Source: Candidatus Pacearchaeota archaeon
GTDB taxonomy: Archaea > Nanobdellota > Nanobdellia > UBA10117 > JAFCGA01
NCBI GenBank assembly: GCA_017608345.1
Contig: JAFCGA010000001.1
Span: 1 to 33,765, forward strand
Direction of reading: 5' to 3'
Length of the DNA stretch: 33,765 nt
Below, piece by piece: positions 14,343 through 21,746 of the stretch. The position numbers were made by a program, and so were the translations under genes. The stretch's first letter is position 1; each line of letters starts with the position of its first letter. The notes under the pieces are model-generated. The model worked only from the letters and a program-made list of their open reading frames with translations, searched no databases and was not told the origin of the DNA.

Positions 14343-15080
14343 TTATGCACCGAAGTTCGGAAAGAGTTTCTCAAAGTCTTTCTTGCATTGAGCAATACAG
14401 TATTCTAAAAATTCATCAACAGTTGGCTCAATTAGATTATAAGCTTTCTCAATGTACCTAGCAATAGCCCTTGCATCGCCTTTCTTTCCAGTCGTAGTTT
14501 CCATAATCGCCGCCCATTGCTTGCCTAATCCTTCAAACGTGCTGTAATCATACTCAAGCGTCAGCGCTTTGAAATCTTCAAAAGCCTCACGCACTTTAGG
14601 CTCGTCGATAGAGTAAAATCCAGACAGCGCAGAAATAACTTTATATTCATCAATCTCGTCAAAGACTGTCTTAATTGTTTTTTCAACTTCAGGGTGCTTC
14701 TTAATCACAGCATAGTCCATCGCATACTCTACCGCGAAATGCGTCATTAATAGTGTCCAATGATCATCTCCGAATAGGTTCACCGCATCTTCGCGTAGTT
14801 CTCCGATAAATTGAAACGCATAACCAATTCTCTGGCTCGTGCCATGCGCAAATCGATCTACTCCAATTGGAATCTCATGAAGAGTCATCCCAATTCCGAT
14901 GTTCTCAAACGCAGGATTATTTTTGTTTAGATACTGAATAAGCTCTTTCCACTTACTATCAAATCCCTGCGGAAAGACTCCCGTACAATGAAAATCTGGG
15001 AAGAGCGATCCAAATAGCAAATAAGGATCCTTGCTTCCCGTTATTTTCTGAGTGCAGTATATATGTGCTCTGAAGTTCAT
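14343..15080 (-). CDS. Uncharacterised His/Asp-rich protein, possible metal-dependent hydrolase (245 aa)
   Basis: I do not recognise the family with certainty. It is soluble and all-helical. Conserved-looking polar motifs are spaced along it: RAHIYC (residue 4), GSLFPDFHCTG (about 24-34), LHEIPIGVDRFAHG (about 67-80) and THFAVEYAMDYAV (about 111-123). His and Asp residues on helices in this order recall zinc-dependent phospholipase C or HD-like hydrolases, but that is inference. It lies 31 bp upstream of the geranylgeranyl reductase start on the same strand, so a role in lipid metabolism is conceivable. Confidence 0.6.
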   Translation of the reverse strand: MNFRAHIYCTQKITGSKDPYLLFGSLFPDFHCTGVFPQGFDSKWKELIQYLNKNNPAFENIGIGMTLHEIPIGVDRFAHGTSQRIGYAFQFIGELREDAVNLFGDDHWTLLMTHFAVEYAMDYAVIKKHPEVEKTIKTVFDEIDEYKVISALSGFYSIDEPKVREAFEDFKALTLEYDYSTFEGLGKQWAAIMETTTGKKGDARAIARYIEKAYNLIEPTVDEFLEYCIAQCKKDFEKLFPNFGA

Positions 15081-15118
15081 AGTAGGGGGCCTTAATCTGC
15101 ATTTAAAAAGATATTGAA

Positions 15119-15232
15119 TGGGCCCGAAGGGATTCGAACCCTCATCAACCGGTCCGAAGCCGGCCGCACTATTTACCCAACTAAATAGCTTCCGGGTTAC
15201 ACTGAGCTAAAGCTCATTTATGCTACAGGCCC
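15119..15232 (-). tRNA. tRNA-Arg (TCG) with an insertion in the D arm
   Basis: Acceptor GGGCCTG/CGGGCCC, discriminator A, anticodon stem GCCGG/CCGGT, loop CTTCGGA (anticodon TCG) and T arm GAGGG-TTCGAAT-CCCTT are clear. The gene is 114 nt, about 37-40 nt too long, and all the excess lies between position 9 and the anticodon stem. One reading pairs GCAT with GTGC as the D stem and removes 37 nt after A14, with TAAAT and ATTTA paired next to the cut sites. A reading using TAGCTCAG is also possible but leaves a T-T mismatch. A TATA-like CTATTTAAGG is about 27 bp upstream. Confidence 0.85.
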
Positions 15233-15304
15233 AAAGATAAAGAAAAATAACCCCTTAAATAGTTTATCCTCTGGAGTTCAGGTTCGTGAAGGGCGGAGCC
15301 CTTA

Positions 15305-16591
15305 CTACGGAGTGCACCGCCGAGGCGTCCGAGGGAAGGGTATTGCATCTCGAATAGTGTCTAGCTTGCATATCCATTGTAATAGTCTAGCTATTCCTAA
15401 TCCAAAACCAGAATGCGGGACAGCACCGTATCTGCGAGTATCTAAATAGAATTCGTAGTCTGAAACTTTCTCCCCCTTTTCTTTTAGTGATTTCTTCAAC
15501 GATTTAATATCCATATCTCTTTCTGAGCCGCCGATCATCTCGATTCCGATCTCTGGAGCAATTAAGTCAAAGCATAGCGCTGTTCGTGGGTCTTTGGGCG
15601 CTCTCGGTTTGTAGAATGCCATAGCTTCTTTTGGATAGTGTGTAACAAAAATTGGTTTATCATAGAATGATGCAATCTTTTTCTCCTCGAGCGTCCGTAA
15701 ATCTTTTCCCCACTTGACTTTCATTCCACTCTTTTCCAGCTTCTTTAGTGCCTGTGAGTAAGTAATTCTTGGGAACGGGGCTTTTATTTTGAGCAAATCT
15801 TTAGGATCTCGCCCAAGGATATCCAAGGATTTGGATTCTTCTTTAGCAACTTTTTGGCATATATGTGCAACTAGCCCTTCTGCTAGGTCAATGCATTCAT
15901 CTAGCTTTTGCCAAGCTGTTTCAACTTCTGCTGTCCAGTACTCGCAAAGATGCCGAGTTGTCTTTGATTTCTCGGCTCTGAATGCCGCAGTGATCGTATA
16001 AATCTTCTCCAAAGAAGTTATTTCTGCTTCTGCGTATAGCTGCCATGTTTGAGCAAGGAACGCTTTTCGTTTGTAGTATTCAATTTGGAATAATGTTGGA
16101 CCGTCTTCTGCTCCTCCAGGGATAATTATCGGTGCTTGGAATTCATAATACTTCTCTTTTCTAAAGAACTCGTGAATCGCTTCAAATACTTTAGAGCGCA
16201 CTTTCATGATAGCAGTCATTTTCCGGCTACGTAGCCAGAGGTGTCTAACATCTAGCAAGAATTCCTCGCTTAGATCCTTAGCTATTGGAAAAGTTTCAGC
16301 AATATGAACTGGCTTAATCTGGATTGCATCTAATTCATAGCCCGTCGGAGCTCGCTTATCCTTTCTAACTTTTCCAGAGAGCTCCAGAGAGCTTTCAATA
16401 GTTAGCTTCTCTGCATCCTTGAAAGCTTTGGTTCCTTTCTTAACTACAGCTTGAATTATGTCAGTCGAATCTCTAAGCACGACAAAGACCTTATCTTTGT
16501 GTTTTCTAATTCGATATACCCAGCCGCGAGTCTTGACTACTTTGCCAACTTGCGATGGTTTTAGTATCTCTTCAATTTGTTTCATTGTCAT
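15305..16591 (-). CDS. asnS: Asparaginyl-tRNA synthetase
   Basis: This class IIb synthetase charges tRNA-Asn. An N-terminal OB fold (about residues 15-105: KTRGWVYRIRKHKDKVFVVLRD) is followed by the catalytic domain. Motif 2 (about 205-225, FRAEKSKTTRHLCEYWTAE) and motif 3 (GFGLGIARLLQWIC) are present. AsnRS-type GGAEDGPTLFQIEYY and LAQTWQLYAE favour AsnRS over AspRS. The length (428 aa) is normal. The gene for asparagine synthetase A and tRNA-Asn lie upstream on the same strand. Oddly, its last codons are GC-rich, with three CGG Arg codons among the final eight, unlike the AGA/CGA use elsewhere, and a 6-bp hairpin follows the stop. Confidence 0.92.
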   Translation of the reverse strand: MTMKQIEEILKPSQVGKVVKTRGWVYRIRKHKDKVFVVLRDSTDIIQAVVKKGTKAFKDAEKLTIESSLELSGKVRKDKRAPTGYELDAIQIKPVHIAETFPIAKDLSEEFLLDVRHLWLRSRKMTAIMKVRSKVFEAIHEFFRKEKYYEFQAPIIIPGGAEDGPTLFQIEYYKRKAFLAQTWQLYAEAEITSLEKIYTITAAFRAEKSKTTRHLCEYWTAEVETAWQKLDECIDLAEGLVAHICQKVAKEESKSLDILGRDPKDLLKIKAPFPRITYSQALKKLEKSGMKVKWGKDLRTLEEKKIASFYDKPIFVTHYPKEAMAFYKPRAPKDPRTALCFDLIAPEIGIEMIGGSERDMDIKSLKKSLKEKGEKVSDYEFYLDTRRYGAVPHSGFGLGIARLLQWICKLDTIRDAIPFPRTPRRCTP

Positions 16592-16692
16592 TTCATTTCA
16601 CCACATCTCTACATTATTTTTTAGTATAGTGCACGTAGAGAGAAAGCGGATGTTCTTTATATTTATAATCCGCTTTATTCTATTAAGCCTTA

Positions 16693-17640
16693 CTAAAGCA
16701 ATACTTCCTCCCCCGGGACTTTTGTAAACGGACCGACTTCTCGTATGTGCTCCAGTCCTGCGATAAATCGCACCAATCGTTCAATACCTAATCCGCCTCC
16801 AGACGTCGGTTTCAGTAATCCTCGCTTCGCTAACTCAAGATACGCTTCGAAATGCTTTTTGTCTTGACCTCGAGAGTCCATGATTCTAATTATCTCTTCA
16901 TGTTCGTAGTATCTCTGACCTCCGGAAAGAGCTTCTCCAAAGCCTTCTGGCCAAACTAAATCATAGTTTGCATCTTCTCGATCGTAGAACTCTCTTACTA
17001 GTTCAGTAATCCAGAACGGTTCTTTTAGTTGTTTAGAGATTATTTTCTCGTAATCCGGACCGTATTGTTCTTCGAGATCCTTAGCAATGAACACTTTAAA
17101 CTGTCCTTCCGGTACATGCAATTCTCGTCCGAGTGCTTTAAGCTCGTCTGCACATCTTTCCTTCACTCTTCCGAGCACGTAGGTTACTAGCTCTTCGATT
17201 AGGTCCATGAACGCTCTTTTGTCAGCGTCCTTTAGTTCTATATCTACTTGCGTAAATTCGATTAGATGCCGACCGCTAGTCTTGTTTTCTGCGTGCTCTA
17301 ATCTAACGCACGGAGACATGGCATAGATGCTGTCTATATGGTCAGACATCAAGGTCATGAACTTATGCAGGATCATGCTTTTAGTTAGCATTAGCTTCTG
17401 CCCGCCGTACGAAATGTCAGCTTCTTCCACGCTGTGAAAGAGCGGATCTGTCATTGGCGCGATAATCACCGGCATAATTTGTGTTATCCTTTTCTTATGC
17501 ATGAATTCATGTATCGCTGCTAATGCTTCCGTTTGTATTGCCAATATTTGCGCTAGCTTCTCGCTTCGAGCATATTCTACTTTCGACAGCAATCCAGCTA
17601 GCTTTACGTCTTCTTCTGTTTGAATCATTTGTTGTTTCAT
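16693..17640 (-). CDS. asnA: Archaeal asparagine synthetase A (AsnRS-derived, AS-AR type)
   Basis: This 315-aa protein is an AsnRS-like catalytic domain without the anticodon-binding OB fold. Archaeal proteins of this kind make asparagine from aspartate, ATP and ammonia (shown for Pyrococcus abyssi). Seen here are the motif 2 region (SPCVRLEHAENKTSGRHLIE, about residues 109-128), VWPEGFGEALSGGQRYYEHE (about 229-248) and motif 3 (SGGGLGIERLVRFI). It is 101 bp upstream of asnS and 27 bp downstream of tRNA-Asn on the same strand. The three genes thus group asparagine synthesis, charging and the tRNA. Confidence 0.88.
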   Translation of the reverse strand: MKQQMIQTEEDVKLAGLLSKVEYARSEKLAQILAIQTEALAAIHEFMHKKRITQIMPVIIAPMTDPLFHSVEEADISYGGQKLMLTKSMILHKFMTLMSDHIDSIYAMSPCVRLEHAENKTSGRHLIEFTQVDIELKDADKRAFMDLIEELVTYVLGRVKERCADELKALGRELHVPEGQFKVFIAKDLEEQYGPDYEKIISKQLKEPFWITELVREFYDREDANYDLVWPEGFGEALSGGQRYYEHEEIIRIMDSRGQDKKHFEAYLELAKRGLLKPTSGGGLGIERLVRFIAGLEHIREVGPFTKVPGEEVLL

Positions 17641-17667
17641 TGTTTCTACCTCTTAGCCTTACGGCAA

Positions 17668-17861
17668 CGCTCGAGGTAGGACTTGAACCTACAATCTTCT
17701 GGTTTCTTTGAACCAACATCCCTTTTTCTTTCTTGGATGTCTATCTTGGTTGTGATAGCAACTAAGAGATATCGGAAGATTTTCCGATATAGTTCTTTCT
17801 TTTTGGAAAAAGAAAGAAATGACCTAACAGCCAGATGCTCTACCAATTAAGCTACTCAAGC
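17668..17861 (-). tRNA. tRNA-Asn (GTT) with a 121-nt anticodon-loop intron
   Basis: Exon 1 (17825-17861, 37 nt) ends with anticodon GTT plus A37, and exon 2 (17668-17703, 36 nt) begins with A38. Acceptor GCTTGAG/CTCGAGC (one G-T wobble), anticodon stem TCTGG/CCAGA and T-loop TTCAAGT are intact, giving a 73-nt mature tRNA. The intron (17704-17824) is at the canonical 37/38 site but is long. It contains a 12-bp polypyrimidine/polypurine hairpin (17793-17818) and an 8-bp hairpin TATCGGAA/TTCCGATA (17770-17789). No ORF fits in it. Confidence 0.92.
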
Positions 17862-18012
17862 AGAATTTTAGGATAGAGCTCTAGCTATTGCAAAAGGACA
17901 TTGGATATTCGAATATAGAACTGTCTAGGCTTAATCTACTGGAGATTCCGATAATCACCTAGTTCTTGCATAATATAGAAGTAACTTAGAGATTTAAAAA
18001 GATTTCGCTGTA

Positions 18013-18456
18013 TTAAGTTTCTTTTTCTTCGAGTTCTTTTAATAATCTTACTTTTATTTCTGGAAGGCTCTTCTTTGCGAAGTCAATAGCTTCTTTTCCC
18101 GTTTCGAGCGAGATTTCCTTAGCTTCGTATACTGATTTGTTCCTTAGGATTCTGTAACGGTTTAGCTCATTAATATCTTTAGTATCTAGCAGATGTTTTT
18201 CTTTTAAGAAAGCGATTAGAGCTTCATGCGAGTAAGGCTTGAATCCCTGCAGCTCCATGAGCGACTGCGCTGCTTCTCTTACTGCTTCGTATGCATCTTC
18301 TAGAATTAATGAAGCAAACTCAGCAGTCAGTTGGCTAGATACTATGCGATTAAGTCGCATGTTCGCTTTTTCTAAAAGGGACTTAGCTAGCGCAATATTC
18401 GGAGATTTTCGCTTTACAGCATTGGTTTTAATATAGTAATTAAAGTCTCGGATCAT
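18013..18456 (-). CDS. HEPN-domain protein of a HEPN/MNT pair
   Basis: HEPN proteins paired with minimal nucleotidyltransferases are usually ribonuclease toxins held inactive by the MNT partner. This 147-aa all-helical protein has the expected helix with LILEDAYEAVREAAQSLMELQG (about residues 50-71) and a C-terminal RYRILRNKSVYEAKEI (about 104-119). In canonical HEPN toxins the motif is Rx4-6H. Here the His position after RNKSV is Tyr, so the RNase site may be lost or belong to the His-less HEPN subfamily. It overlaps the MNT gene by 4 bp. Confidence 0.82.
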   Translation of the reverse strand: MIRDFNYYIKTNAVKRKSPNIALAKSLLEKANMRLNRIVSSQLTAEFASLILEDAYEAVREAAQSLMELQGFKPYSHEALIAFLKEKHLLDTKDINELNRYRILRNKSVYEAKEISLETGKEAIDFAKKSLPEIKVRLLKELEEKET

Positions 18457-18983
18457 TGGATTATCTCCAAGAAGCCAGATAGTACTATTCCATTAGCTAG
18501 CGAATTCTTAAAGTTCGCTTTTGCTTTAGATAATTCTACAGTTAGAAGGTTTATCTTGCGTTTTAACTTCTTTTCAAATTTGCGCAGATCCGGCAATTTA
18601 TTGTGTTTTGTTATAACTGCAATATCAATATCGCTAGTTGATATGTCTGTACTTTCAGCATAGCTACCGAAAAGAATTATACATCGCGGCTGTTCATAAA
18701 AGTCTAGAAGCTTAGTTACTAGTCCAGAATCATATGTGGAAATAAGATTATGCGCCCGCTTTGCGTATAAGAAATGTTTTTCAATATCGGCTTCTACTAG
18801 CTCTACATTCCGCTCTTTTTTTGATTTCAGTAAGCCCTGCTCTTTCAGCCGCTTAACTATTTTTATTATCCCTGCGCTAGATAAACCCGTTAATCTAGCT
18901 AGCTCTCTGAGGTGGAATTTTCCTTCTGGTTTCTCGAAAAAGATTCTAAGCACTTTTTCATTATTGTTAATTATAGTAATCAT
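18453..18983 (-). CDS. Minimal nucleotidyltransferase (MNT) with N-terminal winged HTH
   Basis: The N-terminal 65 residues form a winged helix (KFHLRELARLTGLSSAGIIK). The nucleotidyltransferase domain follows, with the signature GSYAESTDISTSDIDIAV (about residues 101-118), which carries the GS and DxD catalytic pattern. In HEPN/MNT systems this protein is the antitoxin and may modify (AMPylate) the HEPN toxin. The HTH makes it the likely autorepressor. A perfect 18-bp palindrome lies directly upstream of its start. The TATA-like TTTAAATA at about 19009-19016 predicts a leaderless mRNA starting within that palindrome. Confidence 0.88.
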   Translation of the reverse strand: MITIINNNEKVLRIFFEKPEGKFHLRELARLTGLSSAGIIKIVKRLKEQGLLKSKKERNVELVEADIEKHFLYAKRAHNLISTYDSGLVTKLLDFYEQPRCIILFGSYAESTDISTSDIDIAVITKHNKLPDLRKFEKKLKRKINLLTVELSKAKANFKNSLANGIVLSGFLEIIQ

Positions 18984-18984
18984 A

Positions 18985-19002
18985 TGATTACTTAAGTAAT
19001 CA
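18985..19002. promoter_or_regulatory. 18-bp perfect palindrome, operator of the HEPN/MNT operon
   Basis: TGATTACTTAAGTAATCA is self-complementary over all 18 bases and sits 1 bp upstream of the MNT start codon, over the predicted transcription start. The MNT's HTH domain is the obvious ligand (inference). Confidence 0.8.
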
Positions 19003-19072
19003 ACTGATATTTAAAGTTATCGTTTTTCGGTAAGTTCGATTTACTTATAAATCTTCATAGTTACATAATGTT

Positions 19073-19669
19073 ATGAAACAGCTAATTGCGCAAGGCGCAG
19101 AAGCTAAAATCTATCGTTCTAAAAACTGCATCCTAAAAGACAGAATCAAAAAGTCCTACCGCTTACCGCAAATCGATCAGAGACTTAGAACCCTACGAAC
19201 AAAAGCAGAAGCCAGACTGCTGGCGAGAGCTTCTAGAGCTGGCGTTCCAGTGCCAAAAGTCATAACTCAAGAAAAAACAAAGCTAGAAATAGAATTTCTA
19301 GATGGACCAAAACTACGAGACTGGATCGATGCTCAGGAAGATTTAGACGCTCTCAAGAAAGTTCTGAAAACAGTTGGACAGCTGACAAATAAGCTACATG
19401 AAGCAAATGTGATCCACGGTGATCTAACAACTTCTAATCTTATCAAGTTAGCAGATCTTTATTTCATCGATTTCGGCTTAGGAACTTTCTCAACGAGACT
19501 TGAAGACAAAGCAGTCGACCTTCATTTATTTAAAGAATGCCTCAAAAGTAAGCATTATACTCATTGGCTAACTCTTTGGAAAGCTTTCAAACAAGGGTAT
19601 AAAACTGAAGACGTCTTCCAACAATTAGAGCGAGTCGAAGCGCGAGGGAGATATAAAAAAGGAGCTTAA
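19073..19669 (+). CDS. bud32: Bud32 kinase/ATPase of the KEOPS complex
   Basis: Bud32 is a small RIO-like kinase that supports Kae1 in making t6A37 in tRNAs. The 198 residues show QGAEAKIYR (P-loop), the invariant Lys in ILKDRIKK, HEANVIHGDLTTSNLIK (catalytic loop, about residues 113-129), FIDFGLG (metal-binding DFG) and the C-terminal RGRYKKG needed by the family. It is free-standing, not fused to Kae1, and kae1 is not in the window. It is 1 bp from the following PHP gene. A TATA-like TTACTTATAAATC lies about 30 bp upstream. Confidence 0.93.
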   Translation: MKQLIAQGAEAKIYRSKNCILKDRIKKSYRLPQIDQRLRTLRTKAEARLLARASRAGVPVPKVITQEKTKLEIEFLDGPKLRDWIDAQEDLDALKKVLKTVGQLTNKLHEANVIHGDLTTSNLIKLADLYFIDFGLGTFSTRLEDKAVDLHLFKECLKSKHYTHWLTLWKAFKQGYKTEDVFQQLERVEARGRYKKGA

Positions 19670-19670
19670 G

Positions 19671-20366
19671 ATGGTAACTTTAATGGATCTGCATATTCAT
19701 TCTTCGTATTCTCGCCATTGGTGGGCAGGTCAATCTTCGCTAGCGACTCCGAAAGAAATACTCGATGCTGCGGAAGAGCGAAATATCAAAGTAATAGCTA
19801 TTGCAGATCATAATTCAATTGAAGGAGCAAAGGAAGCAGTTAAACTAGCTAGAGATAGAGATATTATCGTCCTCCCCGCTGTTGAACTATCTACAATCGA
19901 CGGTCATTTGCTGGGATTTAATGCGACTGAGCCGGTTCCGAAATGGCTGACTGCAGAAGCCGCGATAGACAAATTGAGAGAGCAAGGCGCATTCGTAGTA
20001 GCAGCGCATCCGATGTTTGTTATAGCATCAATCGGTCTGAAAGCTAGAAAGTTAAAATTAGATGCACTAGAAGGTTTTAACGCGAGATGTGCTGTTAGCA
20101 ATTCTTCTTCCCAGCGGTTGGCTAAACGGCTAAACTTACCCGTTACTGGCGGGAGCGATGCACATAGCCTTGATGAAATTGGAAACGGGCTGTGTATAAC
20201 AGCTAAAGAAGTATATACTGTTGAAGATGTGCTGAGAGCAATTAAGCACCATAAAGTTATTCTTTCAGGCAACCCAGCGAAAGCTTATCAGATTGTTAAG
20301 AATTCAATGCAAATTATGGCTAGTAAGGTTCGGAGAGAGTCTCAATTCATTAAGCATAAGATTTAA
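19671..20366 (+). CDS. PHP-domain phosphoesterase
   Basis: This 231-aa protein has the metal-binding motifs of the PHP family: DLHIHSSYSRH (about residue 5), IADHNSIEG (about 43), PAVELST (about 65), AAHPMF (about 110) and a final GGSDAHSLDEIG (about 160). Stand-alone members hydrolyse phosphate esters such as histidinol phosphate, 5'-nucleotides or cyclic phosphodiesters. The exact substrate is unknown. It starts 1 bp after the bud32 stop and is probably translationally coupled. Confidence 0.9.
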   Translation: MVTLMDLHIHSSYSRHWWAGQSSLATPKEILDAAEERNIKVIAIADHNSIEGAKEAVKLARDRDIIVLPAVELSTIDGHLLGFNATEPVPKWLTAEAAIDKLREQGAFVVAAHPMFVIASIGLKARKLKLDALEGFNARCAVSNSSSQRLAKRLNLPVTGGSDAHSLDEIGNGLCITAKEVYTVEDVLRAIKHHKVILSGNPAKAYQIVKNSMQIMASKVRRESQFIKHKI

Positions 20367-20433
20367 AAACCCTCTATTCTAGCTCTTTTTAGAAGGATAG
20401 ATAGGTCTTAGGGCGTGTCTATGCCGGATGTAA

Positions 20434-20542
20434 TTTTAGATTTTATCCGGTAACCTTTATATATTACACGTCGGAAAGCCACGAAATTGGTTACTTTCCT
20501 CGTGTCTTAGTTTCCTGGATGCAGTCCAGGGAGGAAACCAAT
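20434..20542 (+). promoter_or_regulatory. Structured leader of the uS15 gene
   Basis: Ordered features: hairpin CCGGAT/ATCCGG (about 20434-20452), TATA-like TTTATATA (about 20455), CACGTC hairpin (20467-20504: CACG-TC-GGAAAG ... CTTTCC-T-CGTG), then GTTTCC-TGGA ... TCCA-GGGA-GGAAAC (20510-20538), which pairs the Shine-Dalgarno GGGAGGA (20529-20535) into a hairpin. This could let uS15 or another factor gate translation, as S15 does in bacteria with unrelated structures. The regulatory role is inference. Confidence 0.6.
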
Positions 20543-20998
20543 ATCGCACGAATGCATGCAAGAAAGAAAGGAAAATCTGGCTCAAAGAAGCCTCTAGCTA
20601 CGACTCCACCGTCTTGGATAAATTATAAACCTGAAGAAATCAAGACGCTTGTAGTTAAGTTAGCTAAACAAGAATTATCAACTAGCGAGATTGGACTCAC
20701 GTTGCGAGATGTTTATGGTATTCCTGACGTGCGAATGAGCACTAAGCAAAAAATAACGCAGATTCTAAAGGAAAAGAATTTGTCATCTAAGCTCCCAGAA
20801 GATTTGCAAAATCTTATACGAAAAGTCGTTAAACTCCAAAAACATTTAACTATTAATAAGAAAGATAAATTCTCTAAGCGAGGATTACAGCTTACTGAAG
20901 CTAAGATAAGACGATTAATTAAATATTATAAGCGCAATGCTAAATTGCCAAAGGATTGGAAATACGATCCAGCTAGAGCGGAGTTATTAGTAAGATAA
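20543..20998 (+). CDS. rpsO: 30S ribosomal protein uS15, start codon ambiguous
   Basis: Archaeal S15 (about 150 aa) begins MARMHARKKGKSGSKKP. Here the matching residues are I-A-R-M-H-A-R, so the family start falls on an ATC codon at 20543, exactly 8 nt after the Shine-Dalgarno GGAGG (20530-20534). An in-frame ATG lies at 20552 (17 nt from the Shine-Dalgarno, losing three residues), and another at 20519 (upstream of the Shine-Dalgarno, adding eight non-conserved residues). The remainder (PPSWINYKPEEIKTLVVKL, GLTLRDVYGIPDV, LQLTEAKIRRLIKYYKRN) is typical. It overlaps eS1 by one base (TAATG). Confidence 0.85.
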   Translation: MARMHARKKGKSGSKKPLATTPPSWINYKPEEIKTLVVKLAKQELSTSEIGLTLRDVYGIPDVRMSTKQKITQILKEKNLSSKLPEDLQNLIRKVVKLQKHLTINKKDKFSKRGLQLTEAKIRRLIKYYKRNAKLPKDWKYDPARAELLVR

Positions 20999-21570
20999 TG
21001 GCTAAGACGAGAAAAGTATCAGCAAAGGATAAGAGAAAGAAGAAGTGGTTCGCAGTCCTAGCACCGAAAATATTTGGCGAGCGGAATCTCCCAGATATAG
21101 TCGCATTCGAGCCAAAGGAATTAATTGGCAGAAAGATCGAAATAAGCCTTAAGATTTTTACAGCTAGCCCACGAGATGCACTTAAGCGAGTAGTTTGTAA
21201 GATTGTCAAAGTTGAAGGAGACACAGCACACACCGAAGCTTGTAGGTTCTTTATTGCAGATAATTATATACAGCGGGTTTCAAAGCGCTCAAAATCTCGC
21301 GTATTAAAAATTCATACTGCTAAAACTAAAGATGGGAAGACTGCTAAGTTGAAGTTGTACACACTAATTACTAATAAAGTTAAAAGAGATATTAAGACGA
21401 CAATTAGTAAATATATGGTGGATACGGTCTCAAGGGAAGTTAGCAAGGCGACCTCGCAAGAAATATTTTCACCGAAATTTATAGATTCTGTTTTCGCAGA
21501 TAAGAAACATATAAATAAGGTTTACCCGATTGCTAAAATGCTTATTTGGAAGATTAGCTTAGTAGAATAA
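20998..21570 (+). CDS. rps3ae: 30S ribosomal protein eS1 (S3Ae)
   Basis: This 190-aa protein matches archaeal eS1, located on the 30S platform near the mRNA exit. Visible are KWFAVLAPKIFGERNLPD, VVCKIVKVEGDTAHTEACRFF and DIKTTISKYMVDTVSREVSKAT, close to the family. The basic N-terminus and length are normal. It is co-transcribed with uS15 and convergent with aCPSF1. Its stop is only 14 bp from the displaced tail copy of that gene. Confidence 0.93.
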   Translation: MAKTRKVSAKDKRKKKWFAVLAPKIFGERNLPDIVAFEPKELIGRKIEISLKIFTASPRDALKRVVCKIVKVEGDTAHTEACRFFIADNYIQRVSKRSKSRVLKIHTAKTKDGKTAKLKLYTLITNKVKRDIKTTISKYMVDTVSREVSKATSQEIFSPKFIDSVFADKKHINKVYPIAKMLIWKISLVE

Positions 21571-21584
21571 ATTCTTTTAATTGA

Positions 21585-21632
21585 TTATCTTAATCTTATT
21601 GCATCAAGATTTCTCGGAGCAGTTGTATCGAA
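21585..21632 (-). pseudogene. Displaced second copy of the aCPSF1 3' end
   Basis: On the minus strand it encodes FDTTAPRNLDAIRLR plus stop. The functional gene ends VETTAPRNLDAIRLR. From ACA on, 17 nt are identical between copies, and then seven of the last eight codons differ, all synonymously (AAC/AAT, TTA/CTT, GAC/GAT, GCT/GCA, ATT/ATA, CGA/AGA, CTT/TTA), as does the stop (TAG/TAA). This pattern requires past selection on the encoded protein and rules out a simple recent duplication. Confidence 0.85.
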
Positions 21633-21746
21633 CGCACCTTTTACTTCGCACGTGACCGGCTCGCAAAAGCTATCACGAAACAAGTTCCGCGAAACCACGC
21701 GAACAAGTTCGCTAGGTGCACTAAAAGTCTTAAGCTAACTGAAGAA
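21633..21746. mobile_element. Structured insert between the two aCPSF1 tails
   Basis: About 114 bp with a branched inverted-repeat layout: outer arms GCACCT (21634-21639) and AGGTGC (21714-21719), inner pairs CGTGA/TCACG (21651-21655, 21673-21677) and GCGAAC/GTTCGC (21699-21704, 21707-21712). There is no ORF. Calling it a mobile element is inference from its position between recoded tails. Confidence 0.5.

Noticed and set aside
17507-17846. Open frames on both strands over the tRNA-Asn intron
   Set aside because: They cover tRNA exons and the hairpin intron or the antisense of asnA, and have no start signals. No homing endonuclease motif (LAGLIDADG) was seen.
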